Below, in pieces: positions 1 through 8,011 of a stretch of DNA of 64,000 bases (position 1 is the first letter of the stretch; every line of letters starts with the position of its first letter). The translations under genes and the position numbers were made by a program. The notes under the pieces were generated by a model. It was not told where the DNA came from and searched no databases. It was given only the letters and a program-made list of their open reading frames with translations. This stretch comes from Robbsia betulipollinis (lineage in GTDB: Bacteria > Pseudomonadota > Gammaproteobacteria > Burkholderiales > Burkholderiaceae). The stretch is from NCBI RefSeq assembly GCF_026624755.1, contig NZ_JAPMXC010000001.1, positions 1,460,365 through 1,524,364 on the forward strand, given 5' to 3'.

Positions 1-1
1 G

Positions 2-223
2 GTGATTTACACCACCAACGCCATCGAGAGTGTGAACGCCAGTCTGCGCAAGATCATCAAGACGCGCGGTCACTTCCCAAGTGACGACGCAGCGACCAAG
101 CTGCTATGGCTGGTCCTGCGCAATATCACCGCCGACTGGAGCCGTGCCGCGCACGACTGGAAAAGCGCCATGAATCAGTTCGCGATTCTGTACGAGGAGC
201 GCTTCACCAGACCCTATTTCTGA
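2..223 (+). CDS. IS256 (mutator)-family transposase, 3' end cut by the window edge
   Basis: The reading frame is open from the first bases and ends at TGA 221-223, so only about 73 C-terminal residues are visible. They carry the conserved IS256/mutator C-terminal block: YTTNAIESVNASLRK, then KTRGHFPSD, then the W-x(6)-W spacing near the end and the terminal FAI-x(4)-RF pattern. In this family the domain belongs to a DDE transposase that moves the element by cut and paste. No terminal inverted repeat can be confirmed after the stop. Whether the gene is intact upstream cannot be seen. Confidence 0.85.
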   Translation: MIYTTNAIESVNASLRKIIKTRGHFPSDDAATKLLWLVLRNITADWSRAAHDWKSAMNQFAILYEERFTRPYF

Positions 224-403
224 TTTACGATTCATGCGCTGCCCGGAACACCACGGGCAGCTTCACTCGCCTCGCACACAAAAATCCTGACAGGCCCCCG
301 GTGCGCGTGATCCCGGCGAGCATCAGGCGAGAATCAGGCGTGGGTCATGCCAGTCTTGCGTTGGCTTTCATGCAAACTTCTGCGCGAAGATTCGCGCGCG
401 TTC

Positions 404-925
404 TTACGCCGGATTGACCGTGGGTTCGGTCGCGGGCATCGCCGGTGTTTCCACTTTCGGCGCTTTCTTGGCGGGTGCCTTGTTTGCGCCGGCACGCTTC
501 GTCGGCGCCTTCACCGCGCGCTTCGTCGGCGCTTTCACCGCGTCGGACGGCGCTTTTTTCGCAGCGGGTGCCGCTTTCCGCGCGGTTGCGGTGGCTTTCT
601 TCGCGGCCGGTGCGGCGCGCTTCGACGCCGGTGCTTTCGCTACGGTCTTCGGAGCCGCCGTTTTCTTCACGGCCGATTTCCGGGTCGCGGTCGTGCCCGA
701 CGCGCGGGTTTTCTTCGCGGCCGCCGCCGGCTTTGCGCCTGCTTTCGCCGCTGCCTTCGCTTCCTTCATGACTGCCTTCACGGCCTTTTCGTAGAGCGCA
801 ACCTTCTCGACGGCGTCCTTGCGTGCTTCGGCCGTTTTGGCCAAGGCCTTCTTCGCTGCTTCACCAAAACGTGCGGCGCTGGCTTCCATTCTTTCCAGCG
901 ATGAAGCCTTGATTCCCTTCGGCAT
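404..925 (-). CDS. Histone H1-like / AlgP-like Lys-Ala-rich DNA-binding protein
   Basis: A 173-residue, strongly basic protein. About 60 N-terminal residues (MPKGIKASSLERMEASAARF onward) look like an amphipathic helix. The remainder is low complexity, built from AKK, AAKKA, KAPTKRA and KAPAKKA units with a repeated AVKAPTKRA block near residue 140. This composition is typical of bacterial H1-like proteins (AlgP/Hc1 type), which bind DNA without sequence specificity and compact the nucleoid. The start at 925 is backed by an AAGGAGA Shine-Dalgarno 7 bases upstream. It stands alone, between the transposase fragment and the dehydrogenase operon. A phasin-like role for the N-terminal helix cannot be excluded. 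Confidence 0.8.
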   Translation of the reverse strand: MPKGIKASSLERMEASAARFGEAAKKALAKTAEARKDAVEKVALYEKAVKAVMKEAKAAAKAGAKPAAAAKKTRASGTTATRKSAVKKTAAPKTVAKAPASKRAAPAAKKATATARKAAPAAKKAPSDAVKAPTKRAVKAPTKRAGANKAPAKKAPKVETPAMPATEPTVNPA

Positions 926-976
926 ATTATTCTCCTTGATGTCTGACCCGCGCAGTGTTCCTGTGTTTCATGAGTC

Positions 977-995
977 TGTCAATGCACGCTTGACA
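977..995 (-). promoter_or_regulatory. Candidate promoter/operator of the H1-like gene
   Basis: The inverted repeat TGTCAA-N7-TTGACA gives a perfect consensus -35 hexamer on the minus strand (982 to 977), about 50 bases before the H1-like start. No good -10 hexamer sits at 17 bases, so the assignment is tentative. The rest of 926-1216 holds no gene I can support. Confidence 0.3.
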
Positions 996-1216
996 AATTG
1001 TGGATCCAAAGTGCTTATTTTGAAATTTGGCGCTTCTTTCCACGCGACGAACGTTGTTTCCCGTCTTATGGTTCGTTGTCCGTAGGTAGCGGCGACGTGG
1101 CATGAGTTTCCCGGCGACGCGGAAAGTTGCGGCACGTCGGAGACGTGAAAAGTGGCGGCGGCGCCGCCATGCGCGGCCCGCGACCGGTTCGACGGTGCGG
1201 GCCGGCGGTGTCGCGT

Positions 1217-2593
1217 TCAGCGAAGTCGCGCGACGTCCTTGTCGCTGACCTTGACGGCGGGATTGCCGAAACGTTGCGTAACGTAACCGGCCAGCGCCGC
1301 AACCTGCGCATCGGAGAGTTGTTGCGCGAACCCCGGCATGCCGACGTCGTTGCCCGGCGTCTGCCGATGCACGCCATGCAAAATGACCTGGATCAGATTG
1401 TCCGGGTGCGTCGCGCCGACAGTCGAGTTGCGCAGCAGCGAAGGATAGTACGCGTCCGGCGTGCCCTTGCCGTTCGCCTGATGGCAGCTTGCGCAATTGC
1501 CCAGGTAGAGGCGCGCCGGATCGAGCGTCGTCTCCAGCGCCCGGCCGCGCAGCGTCGCCACGTCCTTCGCTGCGCTGCCCCAGTCCTGACGTGCGCGCGT
1601 ACTGCCGTCCTCCACCGCGGGAACCGTGCGGATGTACGTCGCAATCGCGTCGATGTCGGCGGTGCTCAGGTGCGAGAAGCTGTGCTCCACCGCTTCGCCC
1701 ATCGGTCCCGCCGCCTGCGCGACGCCCGGCACGCTGCCGGTGCGCAGGTATTGCGCGAGTTGCGCGTGGGTCCAGTTACCGATGCCAGCCGGCTTCGACG
1801 ACGTGATGTTGTACGCATCCCATCCCGCGAGCGCCGCGCCACCGAGATAATCGGTGCCGGTTTCGTCCAGCGCCTTTTCCTGCATCGTCACGCTGCGCGG
1901 CGTGTGGCACGTGCCGCAATGCGCGAGCCCCTGCACCAGATAGGCGCCGCGGTTCCATTCGGCGCTGCGTCCGGTTTTCATTTCATAGCTGCCGGACTTC
2001 AGGAAAGCGAGATTCCAGAATTTCAGCGGCCAGCGCATATTCAGCGGCCAGGGGATGTCGCTGGCCGGCAGCGTTTGCCGAACCGGAGCGACGCCGTTCT
2101 GGAAAAAAGCGTAGAGCGCTTTCACGTCGTCGTCGCTGAGCTTCGCGTACGAGACGTATGGCATTGCCGGATACAGATTGTGGCCGTCTTTCGAAACGCC
2201 CTTGCGCAAGGCCCGATCGAAATCGGCGAGCGTCCAGCCGCCGATCCCGGTCGTCGGGTCGGGCGTGATGTTGCTCGTATGGATCGTGCCGAGCATCGGC
2301 ACTTTCATCGGCAGGCCTCCCGCGTAGGGCTTGCCATGCGCGGCGGTATGACAGGCGATGCAGTCGCCCGCGGTCGCGAGATACGCACCGCGCCCGACGA
2401 GCGCGGCGTCCGCGTTCGGCACGAGTGCGGACGCCGCGGCTTGCGGGGCATCCGCGGCATACGCGCTCGCGCCGGTGGTTGACGCGATGGTCAGCCCGAT
2501 GGTCAGCGCGGTGCGCAGTCCGAACGCGAAGACGCCGGTGAACGGACCTTTGCGCGCGCGGTTTTTCGTAGGACGATGGGTGGGGTTGTGCAT
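1217..2593 (-). CDS. Triheme cytochrome c subunit of a membrane-bound sugar/alcohol dehydrogenase
   Basis: 458 residues with a Sec-type signal (basic N-terminus, hydrophobic stretch about 21-47 ending ASAYA). There are three CXXCH heme sites: CIACH at 78-82, CGTCH near 226 and CASCH near 365, each with downstream Met-containing segments. This is the architecture of the cytochrome subunits of gluconate, 2-ketogluconate, sorbitol and alcohol dehydrogenases, which pass electrons from the flavin subunit to ubiquinone at the periplasmic face of the membrane. It starts one base after the GMC subunit stop, so the two are translationally coupled, and it is last in the operon. Family assignment is strong; the substrate cannot be read from this subunit. 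Confidence 0.9.
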   Translation of the reverse strand: MHNPTHRPTKNRARKGPFTGVFAFGLRTALTIGLTIASTTGASAYAADAPQAAASALVPNADAALVGRGAYLATAGDCIACHTAAHGKPYAGGLPMKVPMLGTIHTSNITPDPTTGIGGWTLADFDRALRKGVSKDGHNLYPAMPYVSYAKLSDDDVKALYAFFQNGVAPVRQTLPASDIPWPLNMRWPLKFWNLAFLKSGSYEMKTGRSAEWNRGAYLVQGLAHCGTCHTPRSVTMQEKALDETGTDYLGGAALAGWDAYNITSSKPAGIGNWTHAQLAQYLRTGSVPGVAQAAGPMGEAVEHSFSHLSTADIDAIATYIRTVPAVEDGSTRARQDWGSAAKDVATLRGRALETTLDPARLYLGNCASCHQANGKGTPDAYYPSLLRNSTVGATHPDNLIQVILHGVHRQTPGNDVGMPGFAQQLSDAQVAALAGYVTQRFGNPAVKVSDKDVARLR

Positions 2594-2594
2594 G

Positions 2595-4205
2595 TCAAAT
2601 TTCCTTGCGCAACTGGTCGGACATGCGCAGCGCGAGTGCCGCGATCGTCAACGTTACGTTGACGGTGCCGACCGTCGGCATCGTCGCGCTGCTCGAGATG
2701 AACAGGTTGTGATGATCGAACGTGCGGCAATCCTTGTCGACGACAGAATCGCGGGCATCGCTGCCCATGATGGTCGCGCCCGTGATGTGGTTGTTCGGCG
2801 CGAATTCGTCCTGATACTTGATGTCGGTGCCGCCCAGGACTTGCGCCGCCGTGGCGTAGACCTCGCGCGTGTGCGCCGCGCCGCGTTTGACGTAATCGTC
2901 GATGCGATAGGTGATTTCGGGACGCGGGATGCCGCTCGCGTCGGTTTGCGTGCGGCTCGGCACGATCCGGTTTTCCGGCGCCGGCAGGATTTCATGGAAG
3001 CAATCGAACTCGACGAAGCGCGCCGAGCGGTCGCGTATGCGCGCATCCAGTTCGACCGGTTTCAACAGCTTGCCCTGGTCGAAGACATTCTTCGTTTCCT
3101 GGTCGATGCGCGACATGTTCGACAAATGAATCTTTTTCGCCGCCTCGTTCGCGCGGAATGCGCCATCTCGAAAACCGATCAGCGAAGTCATCTCCTGCGG
3201 GCCGCGGCCGGGCCACAACTTTTCGTTCGCATAGAACGTGATGCCGGTGCCGGGGTGATCCATCAGATTGCGCCCGACCATGTCCGAGCTGTTGCCCACG
3301 CCATTCGGGAAATCGTGACTGGTGGACATCAGCATGATCTTCGGCGTCTCGATGCCATTGGCCGCGAGCACGAAGTATTTGCCCTCGACGCGGTGTTCCA
3401 CGCCCTGCGGATCCTTGTACAGCGCCGCCGTGATCTGCTTCTGCGCGCCCACCTCGAGGCGGAACACCACGGCGTTTTCGATCAGCCGCGCGCCGGCCCG
3501 TTCGGCCTTTTCGACGTGAACGATGCCGTTGTACATCGCGCCGATCGGGCAGATCGGCATGCAGTTGTTGTTGCCGCAGCATGTCGGCCGGCCGTCGTAC
3601 GGGCGGCTGTTGCGCGCCACCGGTTCGGTCACGACGTGGTAGCGCGCGTCATGGTTGTTGAGCGCGCTTTTGATCGTCTGCTCGTTGAACGACAGCGGCA
3701 GCGGTGCCATCGGGTAGGGATGGCTGCGCGGCGAACCAAGGTCCTCGGTCGTCGGACCCCAGACGCCGAGCGCTTCCTCGGCGCGCTGATAATAAGGCTC
3801 GAGTTCGTCGTACTGCAGCGGCCAGTCGCGCGCCACGCCATACGTGCTCTTCATCTTGAAATCGTTCGGCATGAAACGCCACGCTGATGCGGCCCAGTGC
3901 CAGGTGGTGCCGCCCACCGCCCGGATGTACTCCGAGTTGAACTTGTGCTCGCCTTTCAGGATCAGGTAATTGTTCGGTGGGTCGTACACCGGATGCGGTG
4001 CCCACCTGCTGGGCGGATAGGGGGCGACGAAGTCGGATTTGTCGGGCTGGTTGCGGAAACGCTCGACGATCTCCCAGCGCGGCATGCGCGGTCCGGCTTC
4101 GAGCATGATCACCGATTTGCCGGCAAGCGCCAGTTGATGGGCGACGATGGCGCCCGCGACACCGGAGCCGACGATGACGACGTCGGCATGTTCTGTGTTG
4201 GCCAT
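2595..4205 (-). CDS. FAD-dependent GMC oxidoreductase, large subunit of a sugar/polyol dehydrogenase complex
   Basis: 536 residues. The N-terminal Rossmann motif VIVGSGVAGA (about 10-19) is followed by a conserved FAD-ribose acidic end (IMLEAG). A GMC signature region lies near GGTTWHWAASAWR, and a C-terminal GMC segment contains the active-site His/Asn neighbourhood (DHHNLFISSSATMPT). A Cys-rich patch, CCGNNNCMPICPIGA, is characteristic of the gluconate/2-ketogluconate/sorbitol dehydrogenase branch and may bind an Fe-S cluster. It would oxidise a sugar, sugar acid or polyol in the periplasm. With no signal of its own, it is probably exported with the Tat-signalled small subunit encoded one base upstream. 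Confidence 0.9.
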   Translation of the reverse strand: MANTEHADVVIVGSGVAGAIVAHQLALAGKSVIMLEAGPRMPRWEIVERFRNQPDKSDFVAPYPPSRWAPHPVYDPPNNYLILKGEHKFNSEYIRAVGGTTWHWAASAWRFMPNDFKMKSTYGVARDWPLQYDELEPYYQRAEEALGVWGPTTEDLGSPRSHPYPMAPLPLSFNEQTIKSALNNHDARYHVVTEPVARNSRPYDGRPTCCGNNNCMPICPIGAMYNGIVHVEKAERAGARLIENAVVFRLEVGAQKQITAALYKDPQGVEHRVEGKYFVLAANGIETPKIMLMSTSHDFPNGVGNSSDMVGRNLMDHPGTGITFYANEKLWPGRGPQEMTSLIGFRDGAFRANEAAKKIHLSNMSRIDQETKNVFDQGKLLKPVELDARIRDRSARFVEFDCFHEILPAPENRIVPSRTQTDASGIPRPEITYRIDDYVKRGAAHTREVYATAAQVLGGTDIKYQDEFAPNNHITGATIMGSDARDSVVDKDCRTFDHHNLFISSSATMPTVGTVNVTLTIAALALRMSDQLRKEI

Positions 4206-4206
4206 A

Positions 4207-4800
4207 TCAGGATTGTTTTTCTTGGGGAGGGGTTGCCCAGAACCCGGGCTTTTCCGGGCAATAGGAGCGGATCACGAGAACGTCGGCGACGACATCGAAC
4301 ATCAGCGCCTGTTCGTAGGTCACCACCTGATTGTCGACGACGCCCATGTACCAGCCGCCGAGAATGCGCAGCGCCAGGGCTTCCTGTTGCGCGTCGAGCG
4401 TGCCCTGCACCAGGCCGCCGGCGAGTTGCTGCAACTGCCCGGCGAAGGCGGGCGCCGCTTTGCCGACCGCATCGAGCAGGCGCGCCGCGACATCCCGATC
4501 GAGCGTCGTGCGGCCGGTCAGGGCCTGCGAGACCGCGATGAAGTGATCGAGCAGGCCGCCGGACTCGCCCGCGTCGACGACTGCCGTAGATGCCGGCGCC
4601 GCGGTGGCGGGCGTCTGGGCGAATGCCCGCAGCGTTGCCGAACCGGCGGCCGCGGCGGTTGCGATCGCGAGCAGGCCGTGCAGCATCTGCCGACGCCTGC
4701 CGCTGGCGGGCTCGCCGACGGGATCATGCGAGGGGGGGTGGTCTTTGAAATGGTTCTGGTTCAATTGCCTGAACTCCTTGTGTAATGCAGGTCTCGGCAT
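4207..4800 (-). CDS. Small (gamma) subunit of a membrane sugar dehydrogenase, Tat-exported
   Basis: 197 residues. An N-terminal twin-arginine-like motif (GRRRQML) is followed by a hydrophobic Ala-rich stretch, as expected for Tat export of a pre-folded complex. The C-terminal part (tyrosine in a VTYEQALMF context, then SYCPEKPGFW) matches the FAD-sorbitol-dehydrogenase/gluconate-2-dehydrogenase small-subunit families. In those complexes this subunit stabilises and exports the flavin subunit. It lies 10 bases after the lactonase stop and one base before the GMC gene. The start at 4800 has no strong ribosome binding site, and an internal start is possible. Confidence 0.8.
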   Translation of the reverse strand: MPRPALHKEFRQLNQNHFKDHPPSHDPVGEPASGRRRQMLHGLLAIATAAAAGSATLRAFAQTPATAAPASTAVVDAGESGGLLDHFIAVSQALTGRTTLDRDVAARLLDAVGKAAPAFAGQLQQLAGGLVQGTLDAQQEALALRILGGWYMGVVDNQVVTYEQALMFDVVADVLVIRSYCPEKPGFWATPPQEKQS

Positions 4801-4810
4801 GTGCCGAAAT

Positions 4811-6079
4811 TCACGGCCGTACCAGCTTGAAGTCTACTGGCGAGCCGATGTCGAGCCGGGCAGGGCGGGCGGCGAGGTCGCCGGTCGCCGGGTCGCGCCG
4901 GAAGATGAACGCGCTGTCGCTGTCCTGATTGCCCAGGATCAGCCAGCGGCCGCTCGGATCGATGACGAATTCGCGCGGCGTCTTGCCCAGCGTCGAACGC
5001 CGCGAGACGAAACGCAGATGACCGTCCGACGGATTCACCGCATACCAGACGATTTCATTGGCGTCGCCGCGGTTCGTCACGTAGAGGAAGCGCCCGTCCG
5101 GCGACAGATGGATCGCGCCACCGCCAACCTTGCCGTGAAAGCCCGGCGCGGTGATCGGTACGCGCTGGGTACGAGTCAGCTTGCCGTCGTCATAGTCGAA
5201 CGCGATGACCGACGCATCCATTTCGGTGCTCAGGTACGCATGTTTCGCGGCGGCGTCGAAAACGAGATGACGCGGCCCCGCGCCGGGCGGAACCGGCACG
5301 TAGCGCTGCTCGGTCGGACTGAACAGGCCCCGGCTGCCGTCCACGGTGTAGCGGTACGCGAAGACCTGGTCGGTACCCAGGTCCTGGGCGAACAGGTAAC
5401 GGCCATCCGGCGAAAACACCGTCGAATGAACGTGCGAATTGTCCTGGCGGCCCTTTACCGGACCGCTGCCGTCGTGATGGACCGCCAGAACCGACTCCCC
5501 GACCCGGTCGCCTTGCAGCGGAAACACGGCGAGGCTGCCGCCCGGGTCCGGGGCAACCGAATAATTGGCGGTGACCAGATAGCGCTGATCCGGCGAGATC
5601 GCCAGGTAGGTCGGGTCGTTGCCGGTGGAACTGACCTTGTCGATGAAGCGCAACTGGCCGCTGCGTGGATCGAAACGATAGGCGCTGACGCTGCCCCGCT
5701 GCGTGGCCGGGCCGTTGTCGCCCGGCAGTTCGTTGACCGTGTAGACATGTTGCCGGTCCGCGCTGACCGCCAGGTAGGACGGATCCACGGCCGGGGTGAC
5801 GGAGAGCAGGGCGGTCGCGCCGGTGCGGGCATCGAAGCGGTAGACGTAGATGCCTTCGCTCTTGCCCGTATGGGTGTAGGTGCCGACGAGCAGGTCGTAG
5901 CTGTCGGCGGGAGCCGCATCCTCGGGTGCCGCGCGCGCCAACGGCGCGGCCGTCGTCGTACTCGATTGCGCGCACGCCGACGTGGCGGGAAACAGGAGCG
6001 GAAGCGGAAAGGACAGCGCCAGCGACAGCAGCAGCGTGGGCGCCGGCGTGCGGCGCTTGCGGGGCGATTCGAATGGCAT
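4811..6079 (-). CDS. Secreted lactonase-family seven-bladed beta-propeller (6-phosphogluconolactonase-like)
   Basis: 422 residues from ATG 6079, chosen because GGAG sits five bases upstream and a signal peptide follows directly (basic MPFESPRKRR, hydrophobic core, cut near SACAQS). The body repeats propeller strands such as GTYTHTGKSEGIYVYRFD, PSYLAVSADRQHVYTVNE, VFSPDGRYLFAQDLG and HLSPDGRFLYVTNRG. This is the Lactonase (Pgl/YbhE) fold, whose members hydrolyse sugar lactones. A secreted member ahead of a sugar dehydrogenase suggests it hydrolyses the lactone the dehydrogenase makes. Beta-propellers of this family can have other roles, so the activity is inferred from context. Confidence 0.82.
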   Translation of the reverse strand: MPFESPRKRRTPAPTLLLSLALSFPLPLLFPATSACAQSSTTTAAPLARAAPEDAAPADSYDLLVGTYTHTGKSEGIYVYRFDARTGATALLSVTPAVDPSYLAVSADRQHVYTVNELPGDNGPATQRGSVSAYRFDPRSGQLRFIDKVSSTGNDPTYLAISPDQRYLVTANYSVAPDPGGSLAVFPLQGDRVGESVLAVHHDGSGPVKGRQDNSHVHSTVFSPDGRYLFAQDLGTDQVFAYRYTVDGSRGLFSPTEQRYVPVPPGAGPRHLVFDAAAKHAYLSTEMDASVIAFDYDDGKLTRTQRVPITAPGFHGKVGGGAIHLSPDGRFLYVTNRGDANEIVWYAVNPSDGHLRFVSRRSTLGKTPREFVIDPSGRWLILGNQDSDSAFIFRRDPATGDLAARPARLDIGSPVDFKLVRP

Positions 6080-6460
6080 GCGAACTCCAGCCAGAGGGGG
6101 GATGAATGGCTTCAGACAGGAACGTTGTCCCCGGCCTCGACCGTAACGGGATGGGATCCCGTCGCGTTCAACGCGCCGCTCAACTGGAATAAATCGAGAT
6201 AAAAGGCGGGCGGGGGCAGAGTCATGCCGACGGCATGCTCCACCCTGCATCGCGATGCAGCGCATCGCCGCGTGCATACGGGAAAACCGCTGGGATTATA
6301 ATATGGAATCGTTCCCACCCGTGGGCGCGGGCCTGACGCGGGACTGGCATGGGCCCGCGACGGTGCGACGCCTGGCAGTACGCGGCGCTTTTCGACCCGA
6401 TGGACGTCGCGGCCGGCTGTGCACCGCGGATCGTGCGGGTCGCCCGCTTGCCCTGGAGGC
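6080..6460 (-). promoter_or_regulatory. Leader region upstream of the lactonase-dehydrogenase operon, with two palindromes
   Basis: No gene is supported in these 381 bases. On the minus strand a perfect TATAAT (6300-6295) could be the -10 of the operon, although no good -35 is visible. Downstream of it lie a perfect 16-bp palindrome, CTGCATCGCGATGCAG (6245-6260), and a 15-bp one, CATGCCG-A-CGGCATG (6223-6237), both plausible repressor sites. The 3' end of the CheW gene is at 6461. Confidence 0.35.
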
Positions 6461-8011
6461 TCAGCTCAGCAGATCGTGCAGGTCGATCAGCTCATACGTC
6501 CTGCGGTTTTCACGTTCGCCGAGCATGACCACCTTGTGCGCCGCGCCATCCTGGCCGGTGCCCATCGTATGGACCTTGGCCGGCTCGCCCACTCCCGACA
6601 GCGTCAGCACCGCTTCGATGGCGACGCCGCGCATCGTCGCGTCGACCTCGACGACGAGGATATACGGATGCGCGCGCGTGCTGCCCGCGCGGGCGTGCAG
6701 ACGCGCCACGTCGGTCACTTCGATCATCTGGTCGCGCCATGGCACCAGGCCGCGGTTCAGCCCGTCGATGCGCGTGGCGAGCGCCGCGACCGGGCACGTG
6801 AAAATCTCCACCACCTGTTCGAGCGGCGCGGCGAACGTGCTGCCATCGGTGCTGAACACCAGGAAGCCGCCCGTCGGCGTGGCGCTGGCCGTCTCATGTG
6901 CGGCTTCGCGCGCGCCATGACCGCCGGCACCGTTCCCGATGGCTCCCGCCGGCGTTCGTGCCGGGGCCGCGTGCTGGCTGTGGTGACGATTCAGCTTGAC
7001 CACGACGTCGTTCGCCAGCAGTGCGGCCGGGTCCAGCACCAGCGCATATGTTCCCGCCGCGGTGCGCATGCTGCCGGCGAACACCTCCGGACGCTGAAAT
7101 GCCGCGGCCGGCACCGGGTCGATCGCCGGGGCGCGCAGATCGGTCAGTTCGACCAGTTCGTCGACCGGGAAACCCGCGCGCACGCCATCGCACTCCACCA
7201 CCATCAGGTAGGCGTCGGCGCCGGTCTGCGCATCCGGCAGCAGCGTGACGCCGGCCAGTGTCACCACCGGCAGGTCTTGCCCGCGCCATTGGGCAATGCC
7301 GAGAAAACGGGTACTGCCGGGCAGCGGCTGCACCAGCGGCGGCATGACCGACACGGACTGGATGGCGTCGGCGGACAAGGCCAGCAGACGTTGGCCGCAG
7401 CGCACGACCGCCCGCTGGCGCATGTCCGAGGCCGTCGCGGCGCTCTTGCCGGCAAGGGCCGGGTGCGTTTCGCGCGCGGGCAGCGCTACCACGCCAGGTA
7501 GCGCGGCGAGCGCGCCGACATCCAGCACGCCGATGATGTCGTCGCGCGCCGTGTCGCAGAGCAGGCGCGGGAAAAGCGACGGCGGTGACGACGGTGACGA
7601 CGGTGACGACGACGGCGATGCGTCGCCGTGGCTCACGTCGAGGCGGATCAGGGCGTCGTCCGGAATCGGTTCGACGCTGCCGATGCGGTCGATGGCAATC
7701 GCGTAGCGGGCCTGTGCGTGCCGCAGCACGAGCACGTGCGCGGGCGGCACGTTCGGCGCCTCCAGTCCCAGCAGCGCGTGCGTGTCGAGCACCGCGACGG
7801 TTTCCTCGCGCAAGCGGAAAAATCCGCGTACGAGGGGGGCGGAGCGCGGTATGCGCGCATACCGGTCGGGCGAATCGACCGCTTCGACCATCGAAGCGGC
7901 GGGAATCGCAAAGGTGGTCGTGCCGACGCCGACCAGCCCGTAAGCTTCGGTGGAAAGGGCTTGACGAATCACGGCGGACCCCGTGGCCGGGTTAGTGGGG
8001 AGCGGGCGCAT
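6461..8011 (-). CDS. Triple CheW-domain chemotaxis coupling protein
   Basis: 516 residues if the ATG at 8011 is used; a longer form from 8056 and a GTG at 7972 are alternatives and none has a strong ribosome binding site. Three CheW-like modules are seen: one starting [15 protein letters not shown], a second around [20 protein letters not shown], and a third around [20 protein letters not shown], each with an EA/VEV-type turn and a following beta-strand ([32 protein letters not shown]). CheW domains bridge chemoreceptors and CheA. The Ser/Pro linker between modules 1 and 2 comes from a 9-bp tandem repeat. It overlaps the 3' end of the upstream receptor gene, so the two are probably co-translated and act together. 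Confidence 0.85.
   Translation of the reverse strand: MRPLPTNPATGSAVIRQALSTEAYGLVGVGTTTFAIPAASMVEAVDSPDRYARIPRSAPLVRGFFRLREETVAVLDTHALLGLEAPNVPPAHVLVLRHAQARYAIAIDRIGSVEPIPDDALIRLDVSHGDASPSSSPSSPSSPPSLFPRLLCDTARDDIIGVLDVGALAALPGVVALPARETHPALAGKSAATASDMRQRAVVRCGQRLLALSADAIQSVSVMPPLVQPLPGSTRFLGIAQWRGQDLPVVTLAGVTLLPDAQTGADAYLMVVECDGVRAGFPVDELVELTDLRAPAIDPVPAAAFQRPEVFAGSMRTAAGTYALVLDPAALLANDVVVKLNRHHSQHAAPARTPAGAIGNGAGGHGAREAAHETASATPTGGFLVFSTDGSTFAAPLEQVVEIFTCPVAALATRIDGLNRGLVPWRDQMIEVTDVARLHARAGSTRAHPYILVVEVDATMRGVAIEAVLTLSGVGEPAKVHTMGTGQDGAAHKVVMLGERENRRTYELIDLHDLLS
7584..7610 (+). repeat. Three perfect 9-bp tandem repeats in the CheW-protein linker
   Basis: GGTGACGAC occurs three times in a row at 7584, 7593 and 7602. 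On the coding (minus) strand it encodes a Ser-Ser-Pro repeat between CheW modules 1 and 2. Copy-number change would keep the frame. Confidence 0.85.
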
